A stretch of 64,000 nucleotides of DNA from Prolixibacteraceae bacterium. Its GTDB lineage: Bacteria > Bacteroidota > Bacteroidia > Bacteroidales > Prolixibacteraceae. The stretch lies in the NCBI GenBank assembly GCA_021740385.1, contig JAIOZY010000007.1, positions 80,676 through 144,675 of the forward strand, given 5' to 3'. The position numbers were made by a program, and so were the translations under genes. Positions 8,692-20,377 of this stretch are shown here, one piece after another. The notes beneath the pieces were generated by a model that saw nothing but the letters and a program-made list of their open reading frames with translations, was not told the origin of the DNA and did not search any database. Within the stretch, counting starts at the first letter, position 1, and every line of letters begins with the position of its first letter.

Positions 8692-9291
8692 ATTTATATT
8701 TCCTAAAAAAATAAGCCTTGAATATCTATTTAAAAACGATTTTTTTCAATTCATGATTATTGTCATTATAATTCATTAAAGTTGTTGAAAAGAGTCGTTA
8801 TTTATTTTTTTGTTTTTATTAATAATTGGCTTGAAATAATTGGAATTAAGATTTGATTAAAGAATAAATAAAAAACCGTTAAGCTTTATGTGGCTAAAAA
8901 AAGCCAACAGAAAGCATGAAGAAAAGAGCAATAATATATATGCATAAGAATCCATATAACAAGCAAATAAATATAAAAACAACCAAGTAATTAACATATT
9001 ATAATAACAAAAATGAATTTTGAAAAAGTTCACGTTTTAATTCCTTAATAATTTTACAACTTTGTTGTTTAATATAATTATTTAAATTTATAAAACACAA
9101 ATAATCAGATTAATACATGGGATATGTTGTGTGTTTTGTTCTTATGACTGATTGACAAACATTTAAGAAAAAAATTAAAAATCAAGTGTTTTTTCTGTTT
9201 TTTTTCACATTTTTTTTTCACATTTTTGCATAAGGATAAATCAATAAACTCAAAAATTTTATTAAACGCTAAAGATAATTAAACGCCCGTA
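8692..9291. other. 600-bp AT-rich intergenic region upstream of dnaA
   Basis: A very AT-rich stretch with homopolymer runs and two near-identical TTTTTTTTCACA segments just before dnaA (about 9193-9230). There is a small hairpin TGGCT-AAAAAA-AGCCA near 8890. I saw no consensus TTATCCACA DnaA box; the nearest is TTAGCCACA (reverse strand, about 8888) with one mismatch. It may contain the dnaA promoter; evidence for an origin is weak. Confidence 0.4.
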
Positions 9292-10719
9292 ATGTTTAAG
9301 AGCCACCACCAAATATGGAATGATTGTCTTCACGTCATTAAAGACAATGTTCAGCCTGTTAGTTTCCGAACATGGTTTGAACCCATTAAACCGCTTAAAA
9401 TTGAAAATGAAGTACTGACCATACAGGTTCCAAGTCCGTTTTTTTATGAATATCTTGAGGAGCAGTATATCGACATTTTAAGAAAAACATTGCGTAAGGT
9501 AATCGGCAATAATGCAAAACTTGAGTACAATGTTGTAATGAGCAATGCGCAAAAAGTGTCCGATTCATACACGGTAAATTATCCAACGAACAACAATTCA
9601 AAATTAAATAACCACCCAGTATCGGTTCCGCTCAAAGATCAGGCATCTACAATTAAAAATCCTTTTGTAATACCCGGTATACAAAAACTGAATGTCGACC
9701 CGCAATTAAAAAAGGAGAATACGTTTGATAATTTTATTGAGGGGGAATGTAACCGCCTTGCCCGTTCGGCCGGATATGCTGTTGCGCAAAACCCGGGCGG
9801 AACAGCGTTTAACCCTTTATACATATATGGCGACAGCGGTCTTGGGAAAACACATCTGGCCCAAGCCATAGGCATTGAGGTTAAAGAGCGCTTTCCCGAA
9901 AAAGTTGTATTGTATGTCAATGCCAATAAATTTCAAACGCAGTATTCCGAGTCGACACGGAACAATACGCGCAACGATTTCCTACACTTCTATCAAATGA
10001 TCGATGTGCTGATTATTGATGATGTACATGAATTCGCCGGAAAAGAAAAAACACAGGAAACTTTTTTTCACATTTTTAACCACTTGCATCAACTCGGAAA
10101 GCAACTCATATTAACATCCGATAAACCACCAATTGAAATCAAAGGGATTGAACAACGCTTGTTATCACGTTTCAAGTGGGGGTTGACAACTGACTTGCAG
10201 TCACCCGATTATGAAACACGCTTAAAGATATTGCATAAAAAAACCCGTAAAGATGGGCTGAACATGCCCGAAAAGGTTTTGGAATACATTGCCCAAAACA
10301 TTTCAACAAACGTGCGGGAGCTCGAAGGGGCCATGATATCGCTTCTTGCCCAATCGACACTAAATAAGCGTGAGATCACCATAGAGCTTGCTATTGAGAT
10401 GATTAACAAAATTGTAAAACAGAGCAAGCACGAAATAACCATCGATTATATTCAAAAAATAGTATGCGACTATTTTAATATGCCTGTCGATTCATTACAG
10501 TCGAAAACAAGAAAGCGGGAAGTGGTACAGGCAAGGCAGATAGCTATGTTCTTCTCAAAATCGCTTACGAAATCATCACTGGCATCAATTGGCTCGCAAA
10601 TTGGGAACAAGGACCACGCAACGGTGCTGCACGCTTGTAAAACGGTCAATAACCTGATCGATACCGACAAGCAGTTCAGGGTTGATGTGGAAGAAATTGA
10701 AAAACGATTAAAAGTATAA
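9292..10719 (+). CDS. dnaA: Chromosomal replication initiator protein DnaA
   Basis: A 475-residue protein. Domain I starts with IWNDCLHVIKDNVQPVSFRTWFEPI. A linker follows, then the AAA+ domain from NTFDNFIEGECNRLA with Walker A GDSGLGKTH (about 181), Walker B VLIIDDVHE, sensor ILTSDKPP and the arginine-finger region GIEQRLLSRFKWG. The C-terminal helix-turn-helix ends with the DnaA signature IGNKDHATVLHACKTV. DnaA-ATP unwinds oriC and represses its own gene. The ATG at 9292 gives the normal domain I start. A terminator follows the stop codon. Confidence 0.98.
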   Translation: MFKSHHQIWNDCLHVIKDNVQPVSFRTWFEPIKPLKIENEVLTIQVPSPFFYEYLEEQYIDILRKTLRKVIGNNAKLEYNVVMSNAQKVSDSYTVNYPTNNNSKLNNHPVSVPLKDQASTIKNPFVIPGIQKLNVDPQLKKENTFDNFIEGECNRLARSAGYAVAQNPGGTAFNPLYIYGDSGLGKTHLAQAIGIEVKERFPEKVVLYVNANKFQTQYSESTRNNTRNDFLHFYQMIDVLIIDDVHEFAGKEKTQETFFHIFNHLHQLGKQLILTSDKPPIEIKGIEQRLLSRFKWGLTTDLQSPDYETRLKILHKKTRKDGLNMPEKVLEYIAQNISTNVRELEGAMISLLAQSTLNKREITIELAIEMINKIVKQSKHEITIDYIQKIVCDYFNMPVDSLQSKTRKREVVQARQIAMFFSKSLTKSSLASIGSQIGNKDHATVLHACKTVNNLIDTDKQFRVDVEEIEKRLKV

Positions 10720-10724
10720 AGCAA

Positions 10725-10750
10725 GGCAGGTTGGTTAACCTGCCTTTTTT
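10725..10750 (+). terminator. Rho-independent terminator after dnaA
   Basis: Stem GGCAGGTT (10725-10732), loop GGTT and stem AACCTGCC (10737-10744), followed by six T. Confidence 0.92.
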
Positions 10751-10764
10751 AGTATATATTGTCA

Positions 10765-11625
10765 ATGCTCTATTTGCTGTTTAGTATTTTATGTTCGACT
10801 GCCATTTACCTGATATTTCGTTTTCAGGATTACTTCAAAACGAACCTTTCAACCATTATTATTGTCAATTATTTTGTGGCCGGATTCCTGGGGTTTTTCC
10901 TCATGCCCGGGCGATTTTCTCTAATAGCCATAATTAATGCAGGGTGGTTGCCTTTTGCTTTTTTAATTGGGTTTTTATTTGTGGTGATGTTTTACTTAAT
11001 TGGCATTTCATCAAAAAAGGCCGGCATTGTAGTTACAGCAATAGCAACACGCATGTCAATGGTATTTCCCATTGCCATTTCGCTTTTCTTTTTCGATGAA
11101 AACATAACCCTGATAAAAATACTAAAAATTTGCTTAACGCTTCTGGCCGTTTTTCTGGCGGTATACAAAAAGCCCGACAAGAAAATATCAACGCTGTTTG
11201 TAATTTTGCCTTTTATTTTGTTTGTGGGGTCGGGCAGTGTCGATTCATTTGTAAAGGTTGCCCAGCATAATTTTATCCCCGAAAATGAAGCTTCGCTGTT
11301 TTCATCAGTCCTGTTTTTTGTGTCGTTTATTTTTTCATTCTTTTTACTGTTATTTGAAAAGAAACCTATTTCAAAAATACGACTTAACACGTTAATTGTT
11401 GGCCTGTTGCTAGGCGTAGTCAATTTTGGCTCGCTGTTCTTTATTATTCTGGCCCTTTCAAAAAGCGGAATAGATAGCTCCCTGGTTTTTGGGATTAACA
11501 ATTTATCAATAGTAATGCTGTCTCTGGTCATAGGTTTTTTGGGCTTCAGGGAGAAACTAAGCCGTGTTAATTGGGTTGGGATTGTATTGTCGGTAATATC
11601 TGTAATTTTACTGATGCATATTTAA
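10765..11625 (+). CDS. DMT/EamA-like ten-helix membrane transporter
   Basis: A 286-residue hydrophobic protein with about ten membrane segments in two repeats, the layout of the drug/metabolite transporter superfamily. I chose the ATG at 10765 over a TTG at 10759 because the latter adds only two residues. The substrate cannot be read from the sequence. The stop codon overlaps the next start (TAATG at 11623), so it is translationally coupled to the YigZ-family gene. Confidence 0.8.
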   Translation: MLYLLFSILCSTAIYLIFRFQDYFKTNLSTIIIVNYFVAGFLGFFLMPGRFSLIAIINAGWLPFAFLIGFLFVVMFYLIGISSKKAGIVVTAIATRMSMVFPIAISLFFFDENITLIKILKICLTLLAVFLAVYKKPDKKISTLFVILPFILFVGSGSVDSFVKVAQHNFIPENEASLFSSVLFFVSFIFSFFLLLFEKKPISKIRLNTLIVGLLLGVVNFGSLFFIILALSKSGIDSSLVFGINNLSIVMLSLVIGFLGFREKLSRVNWVGIVLSVISVILLMHI

Positions 11626-12236
11626 TGGAAGTAAGCGACACATATAAAACGATTGAACAAGCGTCCGAGGGCTTTTTCAAAGACAAAGGGAGCAAGTTTC
11701 TGGCTTATGCCTACCCGGTAAGGGATGAGCAGGAGGTTAAAGAACATGTTGCCCGGTTAAAAAAAACGCACCATTCGGCCAGGCACCATTGTTATGCTTA
11801 CCGGTTTGGGACCGAAGGGGAAAATTACCGGATGAACGACGATGGTGAACCCTCGGGAACTGCCGGCAGGCCTATTCACGGACAACTTTGCAGCTATAAT
11901 GTTTCCGATATTTTAATCGTTGTTGTACGCTATTTTGGCGGTACTTTGCTCGGTGTTGGCGGATTGATAAACGCGTATAAAAAAGCTGCTGCCGAAGCAC
12001 TGCAAAACGCCCGGATTATTACACGTACCATTGAAAAACAATACCTGCTTGAATTTGATTACCCGCTGCAAAGCACTGTGAGCCGAATTTTAAAAGAGGG
12101 CAATGTCCGGGTGGTAAATGAAGAGTACGGCATTAATTGCCGTTATACCATATCGGTCAAATTAAGCCTGATTGAAGAAACACTTTCTAAATTGCACAAC
12201 ATAGCCGGGTTGAAAACCGAAATGATAAAAACGTAA
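11625..12236 (+). CDS. YigZ/IMPACT family protein (UPF0029)
   Basis: A 203-residue protein. The N-terminal IMPACT domain is diagnostic: FFKDKGSKFLAYAYPV, HHSARHHCYAYRFG, NDDGEPSGTAGRPI and VVVRYFGGTLLGVGGLINAY. A C-terminal ferredoxin-like DUF1949 domain (about 135-200) follows. E. coli YigZ and yeast YIH1 are homologues; the bacterial function is poorly defined. The ATG at 11625 overlaps the transporter stop codon. An in-frame upstream start at 11571 would only extend into the transporter gene. Confidence 0.92.
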   Translation: MEVSDTYKTIEQASEGFFKDKGSKFLAYAYPVRDEQEVKEHVARLKKTHHSARHHCYAYRFGTEGENYRMNDDGEPSGTAGRPIHGQLCSYNVSDILIVVVRYFGGTLLGVGGLINAYKKAAAEALQNARIITRTIEKQYLLEFDYPLQSTVSRILKEGNVRVVNEEYGINCRYTISVKLSLIEETLSKLHNIAGLKTEMIKT

Positions 12237-12292
12237 AAAAGAAGGGTACATTTATGGCATTAAAAAGCTAAATACATTAAATTTATGCTAAA

Positions 12293-12379
12293 ATGGAGAT
12301 GAAGAAATTTTTTAGGATAGAACAAACGGTGCGGGATTTATCAAATGTTCAATTAACCCGGTATATGGAATTGCTTTAA
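12293..12379 (+). CDS. Possible 28-residue leader peptide upstream of pyrB
   Basis: A short ORF (MEMKKFFRIEQ... ending YMELL) whose TAA stop codon lies in the 5' arm of a terminator hairpin 77 nt before pyrB. The arrangement resembles the E. coli pyrBI attenuator, where translation of leader pyrL close behind RNA polymerase stops the terminator from folding when UTP is low. A T6 run lies inside the ORF at 12308-12313. Coding is unproven; it could also be chance. Confidence 0.4.
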   Translation: MEMKKFFRIEQTVRDLSNVQLTRYMELL

Positions 12380-12409
12380 ACCAATGGATTTAATCTGTTG
12401 GTTTTTTTT
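12378..12409 (+). terminator. Terminator/attenuator hairpin upstream of pyrB
   Basis: AAACCAA (12378-12384) pairs with TTGGTTT (12398-12404) over a 13-nt loop, followed by T residues. The 5' arm overlaps the stop codon of the small leader ORF. It could end the transporter-yigZ transcript, attenuate pyrBI, or both. Confidence 0.65.
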
Positions 12410-12455
12410 AGTATTTAATAAAACATTGAAAACAGTTAAGTAAAATAAACCTTCG

Positions 12456-13367
12456 ATGCAAAAGAGAGATTTAATATCAATTACCGACTTCAGTAAGGCC
12501 GAATACCTGCAAATTATGGAAATGGCCAAAGGTTTTGAAAAGAACCCAAATCAAAACCTTTTAAAGGGAAAGGTTGTAGCTACCCTCTTTTTCGAGCCTT
12601 CAACACGAACACGGCTGAGTTTCGAAACAGCTATTAACAGGCTTGGCGGGAAAATAATCGGGTTTACCGATTCGTCATCTTCAAGTGTTACAAAAGGTGA
12701 AACGCTGCACGATACCATCCGCATGGTAAGCAATTATGCCGATTTAATTGTTATGCGCCACCCCCTTGAGGGAAGTGCCCGTTATGCCAGCCAAATTTCA
12801 AAGGTGCCAATTATCAATGCCGGCGACGGGGCAAACCAGCACCCTACCCAAACCCTGCTCGATATGTATTCCATTATCAAAACTCAGGGCCGGCTCGACA
12901 ATATCAATATTTTTATGGTTGGCGACTTGAAATACGGGCGTACTGTTCATTCGTTGCTTATGGCCTTATCGGTTTTCGAAAACCCGATTTTCAATTTTAT
13001 TGCTCCCCCCGAATTGGCCATGCCCGATGAATACAAACGTTTTTTAACGTCGAAAGGGATACGTTACTTCGAACACCGGGAATTTACCGGCATCATTTCC
13101 GAGGCAGATATCATTTACATGACACGTGTACAAAAAGAACGGTTTACCGATCCCATTGAATACGAAAAAGTAAGAAACGTTTATATATTGCGGAATAAGA
13201 TGTTGCAGCAAACGAAGCCAACACTTAAAATCTTACACCCGCTTCCACGCGTAAATGAGATAAACGAAGATGTCGATTCAAACCCCAAAGCTTATTACTT
13301 TACACAGGCCGAAAACGGTGTGTATACACGTCAGGCAATAATTTCGCACATCATGGGATTAATATAA
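12456..13367 (+). CDS. pyrB: Aspartate carbamoyltransferase catalytic subunit
   Basis: A 303-residue protein with all the ATCase landmarks: [15 protein letters not shown] (carbamoyl-phosphate loop), [53 protein letters not shown] and [11 protein letters not shown]. It condenses carbamoyl phosphate with aspartate, the committed step of pyrimidine synthesis. It lies 3 nt upstream of pyrI, so a two-subunit E. coli-type holoenzyme is expected. Confidence 0.98.
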   Translation: MQKRDLISITDFSKAEYLQIMEMAKGFEKNPNQNLLKGKVVATLFFEPSTRTRLSFETAINRLGGKIIGFTDSSSSSVTKGETLHDTIRMVSNYADLIVMRHPLEGSARYASQISKVPIINAGDGANQHPTQTLLDMYSIIKTQGRLDNINIFMVGDLKYGRTVHSLLMALSVFENPIFNFIAPPELAMPDEYKRFLTSKGIRYFEHREFTGIISEADIIYMTRVQKERFTDPIEYEKVRNVYILRNKMLQQTKPTLKILHPLPRVNEINEDVDSNPKAYYFTQAENGVYTRQAIISHIMGLI

Positions 13368-13370
13368 ACA

Positions 13371-13832
13371 ATGAGAGTTATGGACAAAGCATTACAGGTT
13401 AGCGCGATAAAAGAAGGTACGGTAATTGACCACCTACCTGCCGAAAGGCTTTTCGATGTTATTAATATCCTGGGCCTTTACAATAGTACCGACATGATAA
13501 CATTTGGAACGAACCTTGATAGCAAACGCCTTGGTAAAAAGGGAATTATAAAAGTGGCAAACCGTCATTTCGAAGGCAAAGAGATTGATAAAATTGCCCT
13601 TATTGCACCACATGCCAATTTGAACATTATTAAAAATTACGAAGTGGTTGAGAAACGATTGGTTGAAATACCCGAAGAAATAATTTCAATTGTTAAGTGT
13701 TTTAACCCCAAATGTATTACAAACAATGAAAATGTTGAAACGCGTTTCCAGGTGATATGCAAGAGCCCCATTGAATTGAAGTGCTTTTTTTGTGAGAAAA
13801 TTACCCACGAGAAAGAAGTAGTCATTACTTAA
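13371..13832 (+). CDS. pyrI: Aspartate carbamoyltransferase regulatory subunit
   Basis: A 153-residue protein. The N-terminal allosteric nucleotide-binding domain starts with ALQVSAIKEGTVIDHLPA and includes FGTNLDSKRLGKKGIIKV. The C-terminal zinc domain has the four Cys ligands as CFNPKC and CFFC. It binds CTP/ATP and tunes PyrB. An alternative ATG at 13380 would remove three residues. It follows pyrB by 3 nt. Confidence 0.97.
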   Translation: MRVMDKALQVSAIKEGTVIDHLPAERLFDVINILGLYNSTDMITFGTNLDSKRLGKKGIIKVANRHFEGKEIDKIALIAPHANLNIIKNYEVVEKRLVEIPEEIISIVKCFNPKCITNNENVETRFQVICKSPIELKCFFCEKITHEKEVVIT

Positions 13833-13849
13833 TTTTTTAAACTTAGTGT

Positions 13850-14302
13850 ATGGTTTTGGAAGATATTCTGGGCCGGGTGGATGCTATCATAACATCAAAT
13901 ACCCACATCAACGAGGTGTTGCTTGATGTTTGCAAGCTTTTGGCCGAAAAAGTTGAACATTACGACTGGGTTGGGTTTTACGTGCTTAATACTGCAACAA
14001 ACAAGCTCGAACTGGGCCCCTTTGTGGGAAAACCAACCGAACACACGGCAATTCCCGTTGGAAAGGGTGTGTGCGGGCAGGTAGCCCAAAATAAGCAAAC
14101 CATGATTGTGCAGGATGTCTCCAAAATGGATAACTACATTGCATGCAGTATCGAAGTGCAGTCGGAAATAGTGGTGCCGGTTTTAAAAAACAACGCATTT
14201 GTTGCCGAAATTGATATCGATTCACATGCACCTGCACCTTTTTCCAGTTTCGATGTAACGCTTCTCGAGGCAATATGTGCGAAACTGTCCAATTTGTTTT
14301 AG
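13850..14302 (+). CDS. GAF-domain free methionine-(R)-sulfoxide reductase (fRMsr-like)
   Basis: A 150-residue single GAF domain of the YebR/fRMsr type. It has YDWVGFYVL, LGPFVGKPTEHTAIPVGKGVCGQVAQ, and IACSIEVQSEIVVPVLKN followed by DIDSHAPAPF. Family Cys positions are present in GVCG and in IACS; the latter corresponds to the catalytic Cys before the SEIVVP motif. fRMsr reduces free methionine sulfoxide with thioredoxin. It lies 17 nt after pyrI and is probably co-transcribed. Confidence 0.9.
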   Translation: MVLEDILGRVDAIITSNTHINEVLLDVCKLLAEKVEHYDWVGFYVLNTATNKLELGPFVGKPTEHTAIPVGKGVCGQVAQNKQTMIVQDVSKMDNYIACSIEVQSEIVVPVLKNNAFVAEIDIDSHAPAPFSSFDVTLLEAICAKLSNLF

Positions 14303-14334
14303 CCTGACAATATGATTTTTCGAGCTTTAAAGTT

Positions 14335-14363
14335 TTTGGGAATGCACTTATTTATTAATTTTG
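14335..14363 (+). promoter_or_regulatory. Bacteroidota-type promoter for the beta-galactosidase gene
   Basis: TTTG (14335-14338), a 17-nt spacer and TAATTTTG (14356-14363), about 105 nt before the chosen ATG at 14469. Confidence 0.6.
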
Positions 14364-14417
14364 AGTTCAACCTTATATGAAAAAAGGGAAAGTTATCATT
14401 TCACTTAATGTCCCTAA

Positions 14418-17636
<3,219 letters not shown>

Positions 17637-17720
17637 ATTAATTCAATGGTAGGCACAATTTGGGCAGCAGTGCAAAATTATTTTCGATAGTATCTAAAAT
17701 GTTATTATTTTTATGGTGTA

Positions 17721-18872
17721 ATGTCAAGAAATAATGAAATAGTACCTATTGAACCAAAAATTCTTGAATGGGCAAGGAATAGAATCAATATGTCTATTCC
17801 TGAAGTTGCAAAAAAACTTGATAAAGACATTTATACAATAACAAATTGGGAGAAGGGGATTGAACTACCATCCTTGGCTCAGTTAGAAAGACTTGCTTAC
17901 ATTGTTTATAAAGTCCCATTAGCTGTATTTTTCCTTCCCGAACCACCAGAAGAACCTTCAATAAATAGACAATTTAGAACTATACCTGAGCAAGAAATCA
18001 CTTTACTTCCTTCAGCCTTAATGCTAAAGGTGAAAGAAGGGCAATACTATCAAGAAGTATTAAAAGACTTGTTTAATGGAAAAAATCCGGTTACAAACCC
18101 CATTTTCAAAAAATATTCTAATATTCAGCTTGATAGTAATAATGTAGCAGATTCCATCAGGAAAGATTTGAGGATTAATAGACAAATCCAAAGTAGTTTT
18201 AAAGACACTACAGAGGCATTTAAATATTACAGAGAACAACTTGAGAATGCTGGCATATTTGTTTTTCAGCAGACATTAAAGAAATACTGTAGAGGTTACT
18301 CACTTTATGATGAAGAATTTCCAATTATTGTTTTAAATAGTTCTGAAATCTCAGATACAGGGAAAAACTTCACCCTATTTCATGAGTTAAGTCATTTACT
18401 CTTAAATATGGGTGGATTAACCAACGATTACACCTATCAAAGCAATAACCACGAAGAGATTTTTTGCAATAAACTATCTTCTAATATTTTAGTTGATAAT
18501 GATGAGCTTTTAGAAGATAATCTTATTAGAAGTAATAATTCAATTGAATGGAGCGATAAAATTTTAAAAAAATTAGCTCATGATTTCAAAGTAAGTCAAG
18601 AGGTTGTTTTAAGAAAGTTATTAGATTTGGATTTAACAACATCGAAATTCTATAACTTAAAAAGGGAAGATTGGATTCAAAAATTACCAATAAAAAAGAA
18701 GGGATCAGGAGGAGATTTTTATAGGAACAAGTTGTCAAAACTTGGGAATCACTATACAATAATAATATTAAGCAATTTATACAACGGCAGAATAAATCCT
18801 TATCAAGCATCAGAATATCTGGGACTCAAGATTAACCAAATACCTCAAATTGAAAGACTAGTTTTCAAATAA
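17721..18872 (+). CDS. XRE helix-turn-helix fused to ImmA/IrrE metallopeptidase (putative antitoxin/regulator)
   Basis: A 383-residue protein. An XRE-type helix-turn-helix (about 21-65; MSIPEVAKKLDKDIYTITNWEKG) is followed by an ImmA/IrrE-like domain with zinc-protease motif HELSH at residues 221-225. ImmA-type peptidases cleave or inactivate partner repressors, and HTH-ImmA fusions often pair with PIN toxins. The stop codon overlaps the start of the PIN gene (TAATG at 18870). The segment is clearly more AT-rich than the flanking beta-galactosidase and kinase genes, which suggests lateral transfer. Confidence 0.9.
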   Translation: MSRNNEIVPIEPKILEWARNRINMSIPEVAKKLDKDIYTITNWEKGIELPSLAQLERLAYIVYKVPLAVFFLPEPPEEPSINRQFRTIPEQEITLLPSALMLKVKEGQYYQEVLKDLFNGKNPVTNPIFKKYSNIQLDSNNVADSIRKDLRINRQIQSSFKDTTEAFKYYREQLENAGIFVFQQTLKKYCRGYSLYDEEFPIIVLNSSEISDTGKNFTLFHELSHLLLNMGGLTNDYTYQSNNHEEIFCNKLSSNILVDNDELLEDNLIRSNNSIEWSDKILKKLAHDFKVSQEVVLRKLLDLDLTTSKFYNLKREDWIQKLPIKKKGSGGDFYRNKLSKLGNHYTIIILSNLYNGRINPYQASEYLGLKINQIPQIERLVFK

Positions 18873-19345
18873 TGACTAAGTTAAAGCGTAAATATGTAAT
18901 TGATACTGGACCAATAATTGATTTTAAACATTATTATGAGGATATATTTGTCTCATTATGGGATATATTTGAAGAATTAGTAGAAGGTGGGATTATAATA
19001 TCATCAATTGAGGTTTATCGCGAATTAAAAAAGCGAGATGATGATGCAGCTCAAATAGCTGAAAAATACAAACAAATATTTTTAAAGCCAGAAGTTGAAG
19101 AACAAAATTACGTAAGAGAAATATTGTCGAATCATCGTGAATTGGTTAGATTTAGAAACATTGCTGGTGGTGCTCCTGTAGCAGATCCATTTCTCATTGC
19201 TCAAGCAATTTGCAACAAAGCCAAGTTAATAACAACTGAAAAACTAAAACCAAATGCTCATAATGTACCAAACATATGTGAGGAATATGGTATACAATAT
19301 TTGAATTTAAAGAACTTTTTTATACAAGAGAATTGGAAGTTCTAA
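18872..19345 (+). CDS. DUF4411 PIN-domain protein (putative toxin ribonuclease)
   Basis: A 157-residue protein. PIN-like acidic residues are visible: the N-terminal YVIDTGPIIDF (Asp11), the Glu of SIEVYRELKK and the Asp of VADPFLIAQA. DUF4411 proteins are PIN-fold and commonly sit next to HTH-ImmA genes; toxin activity is inferred from this. It overlaps the HTH-ImmA gene upstream and its stop codon overlaps a 50-codon ORF downstream, so three coding regions form one overlapping chain. Confidence 0.85.
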   Translation: MTKLKRKYVIDTGPIIDFKHYYEDIFVSLWDIFEELVEGGIIISSIEVYRELKKRDDDAAQIAEKYKQIFLKPEVEEQNYVREILSNHRELVRFRNIAGGAPVADPFLIAQAICNKAKLITTEKLKPNAHNVPNICEEYGIQYLNLKNFFIQENWKF

Positions 19346-19497
19346 TGCAACCAGCACCTAACAGATTACTTCATAGGCTGCAAAAGGGCACGGTGGATAA
19401 AAATATTGGCTTTGATTTCCTATCATTTATAGCAAAAAAGTGGGATGCTAAGCCTACGAAAGTATATTGGCAAAACGTTGTACCGACATTGAAATAA
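19345..19497 (+). CDS. 50-residue ORF overlapping the PIN gene stop codon
   Basis: The ATG shares bases with the TAA of the DUF4411 gene (TAATG at 19343), the same coupling seen between the two genes upstream. The product starts MQPAPNRLLHRLQKG, is basic, and has no signal peptide or motif I recognise. It could be a third small component of the module, or the surviving 3' end of an older gene into which the module inserted. It ends 26 nt before the sugar-kinase-like gene. Confidence 0.5.
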   Translation: MQPAPNRLLHRLQKGTVDKNIGFDFLSFIAKKWDAKPTKVYWQNVVPTLK

Positions 19498-19522
19498 ATA
19501 AAATAGAAAATCTTAAAAGTGA

Positions 19523-20377
19523 ATGATTCTAATTGCCGAAAGCGGATCGACGAAAACGCAGTGGTGCACTCTCTTGAACGGCACCATCGGGCACCAGGTA
19601 AATACACCCGGTATTAATCCTTTATTGGTGAGTGTTGAAGAAATTGAAGGTGCGTTCAGGCCGGTTACTGCCGAGCTTGAAGAAAGCCCTGCAAAGATTT
19701 TCTTTTTCGGGGCAGGTTGTTCTTCGGTGCCCGCCCGGGAAAAAATCATAACAGCCCTAAACACGCTTTTTAAGTGCACCGACATTTATATTGGTTCCGA
19801 TTTGGTGGCTGCCTGTTACGCTCTTGCGGGGAAGGAGCCGGGAATAGTTGGTTTGTTGGGTACCGGTTCAAATTCATGTTTATGGGATGGCCGCTCGGTT
19901 ATGAAAAACGTACCTTCGCTGGGCTACATTCTTGGCGATGAAGGGGGTGGTGTTTCCCTTGGCAAACAGTTGGTTGCCGATTTTTTAAAAAACCAGATGC
20001 CGTTGCATTTGCGCATTAAATTCGTTAAAAAATACGATTTGTCGGTTGAAACAGCTGTTGATCGGGTTTACCAAAAACCCATGCCCAACCGTTACCTTGC
20101 TGGTTTTGCCCCGTTTCTTGAAGAGAACATAGAAGATGATTACTGCCGTTCAATTGTTTATGGCCAGTTCGACAGGTTTGTATTACGCAACATACTTCAG
20201 TATGAAAATTACACCCGTTATGAAACGCATTTTTGCGGTTCAATTGCTTTCGGTTTTCGCCAGATACTTAAAGAAGTGTGTTTAAAATATAGATTATGCA
20301 TCGGTCAAATTGTAAAAGAACCCCTTTTGCTTTTGGCGGGTTATTTGAAATTATACGGTGATTTTGAATCGAAGTAG
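19523..20377 (+). CDS. BadF/BadG/BcrA/BcrD-family ATPase, N-acetylglucosamine-kinase-like
   Basis: A 284-residue ASKHA-fold protein with phosphate-1 motif LIAESGSTKTQW, the adenosine/phosphate-2 segment GLLGTGSNSCLWDG, and GYILGDEGGGVSLGKQL typical of eukaryotic-type GlcNAc kinases and BadF ATPases. Phosphorylation of an amino sugar is the likely role, but the substrate is not shown. Its last 37 bp overlap, tail to tail, the 3' end of the DUF4294 gene on the other strand. Confidence 0.88.
   Translation: MILIAESGSTKTQWCTLLNGTIGHQVNTPGINPLLVSVEEIEGAFRPVTAELEESPAKIFFFGAGCSSVPAREKIITALNTLFKCTDIYIGSDLVAACYALAGKEPGIVGLLGTGSNSCLWDGRSVMKNVPSLGYILGDEGGGVSLGKQLVADFLKNQMPLHLRIKFVKKYDLSVETAVDRVYQKPMPNRYLAGFAPFLEENIEDDYCRSIVYGQFDRFVLRNILQYENYTRYETHFCGSIAFGFRQILKEVCLKYRLCIGQIVKEPLLLLAGYLKLYGDFESK

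Noticed and set aside
8916..8990. 24-residue ORF upstream of dnaA
   Set aside because: Low-complexity Lys/Asn/Ile peptide expected by chance in AT-rich DNA.
8692..9291. oriC
   Set aside because: AT-rich and next to dnaA, but only a one-mismatch DnaA box was found; not enough to call an origin.
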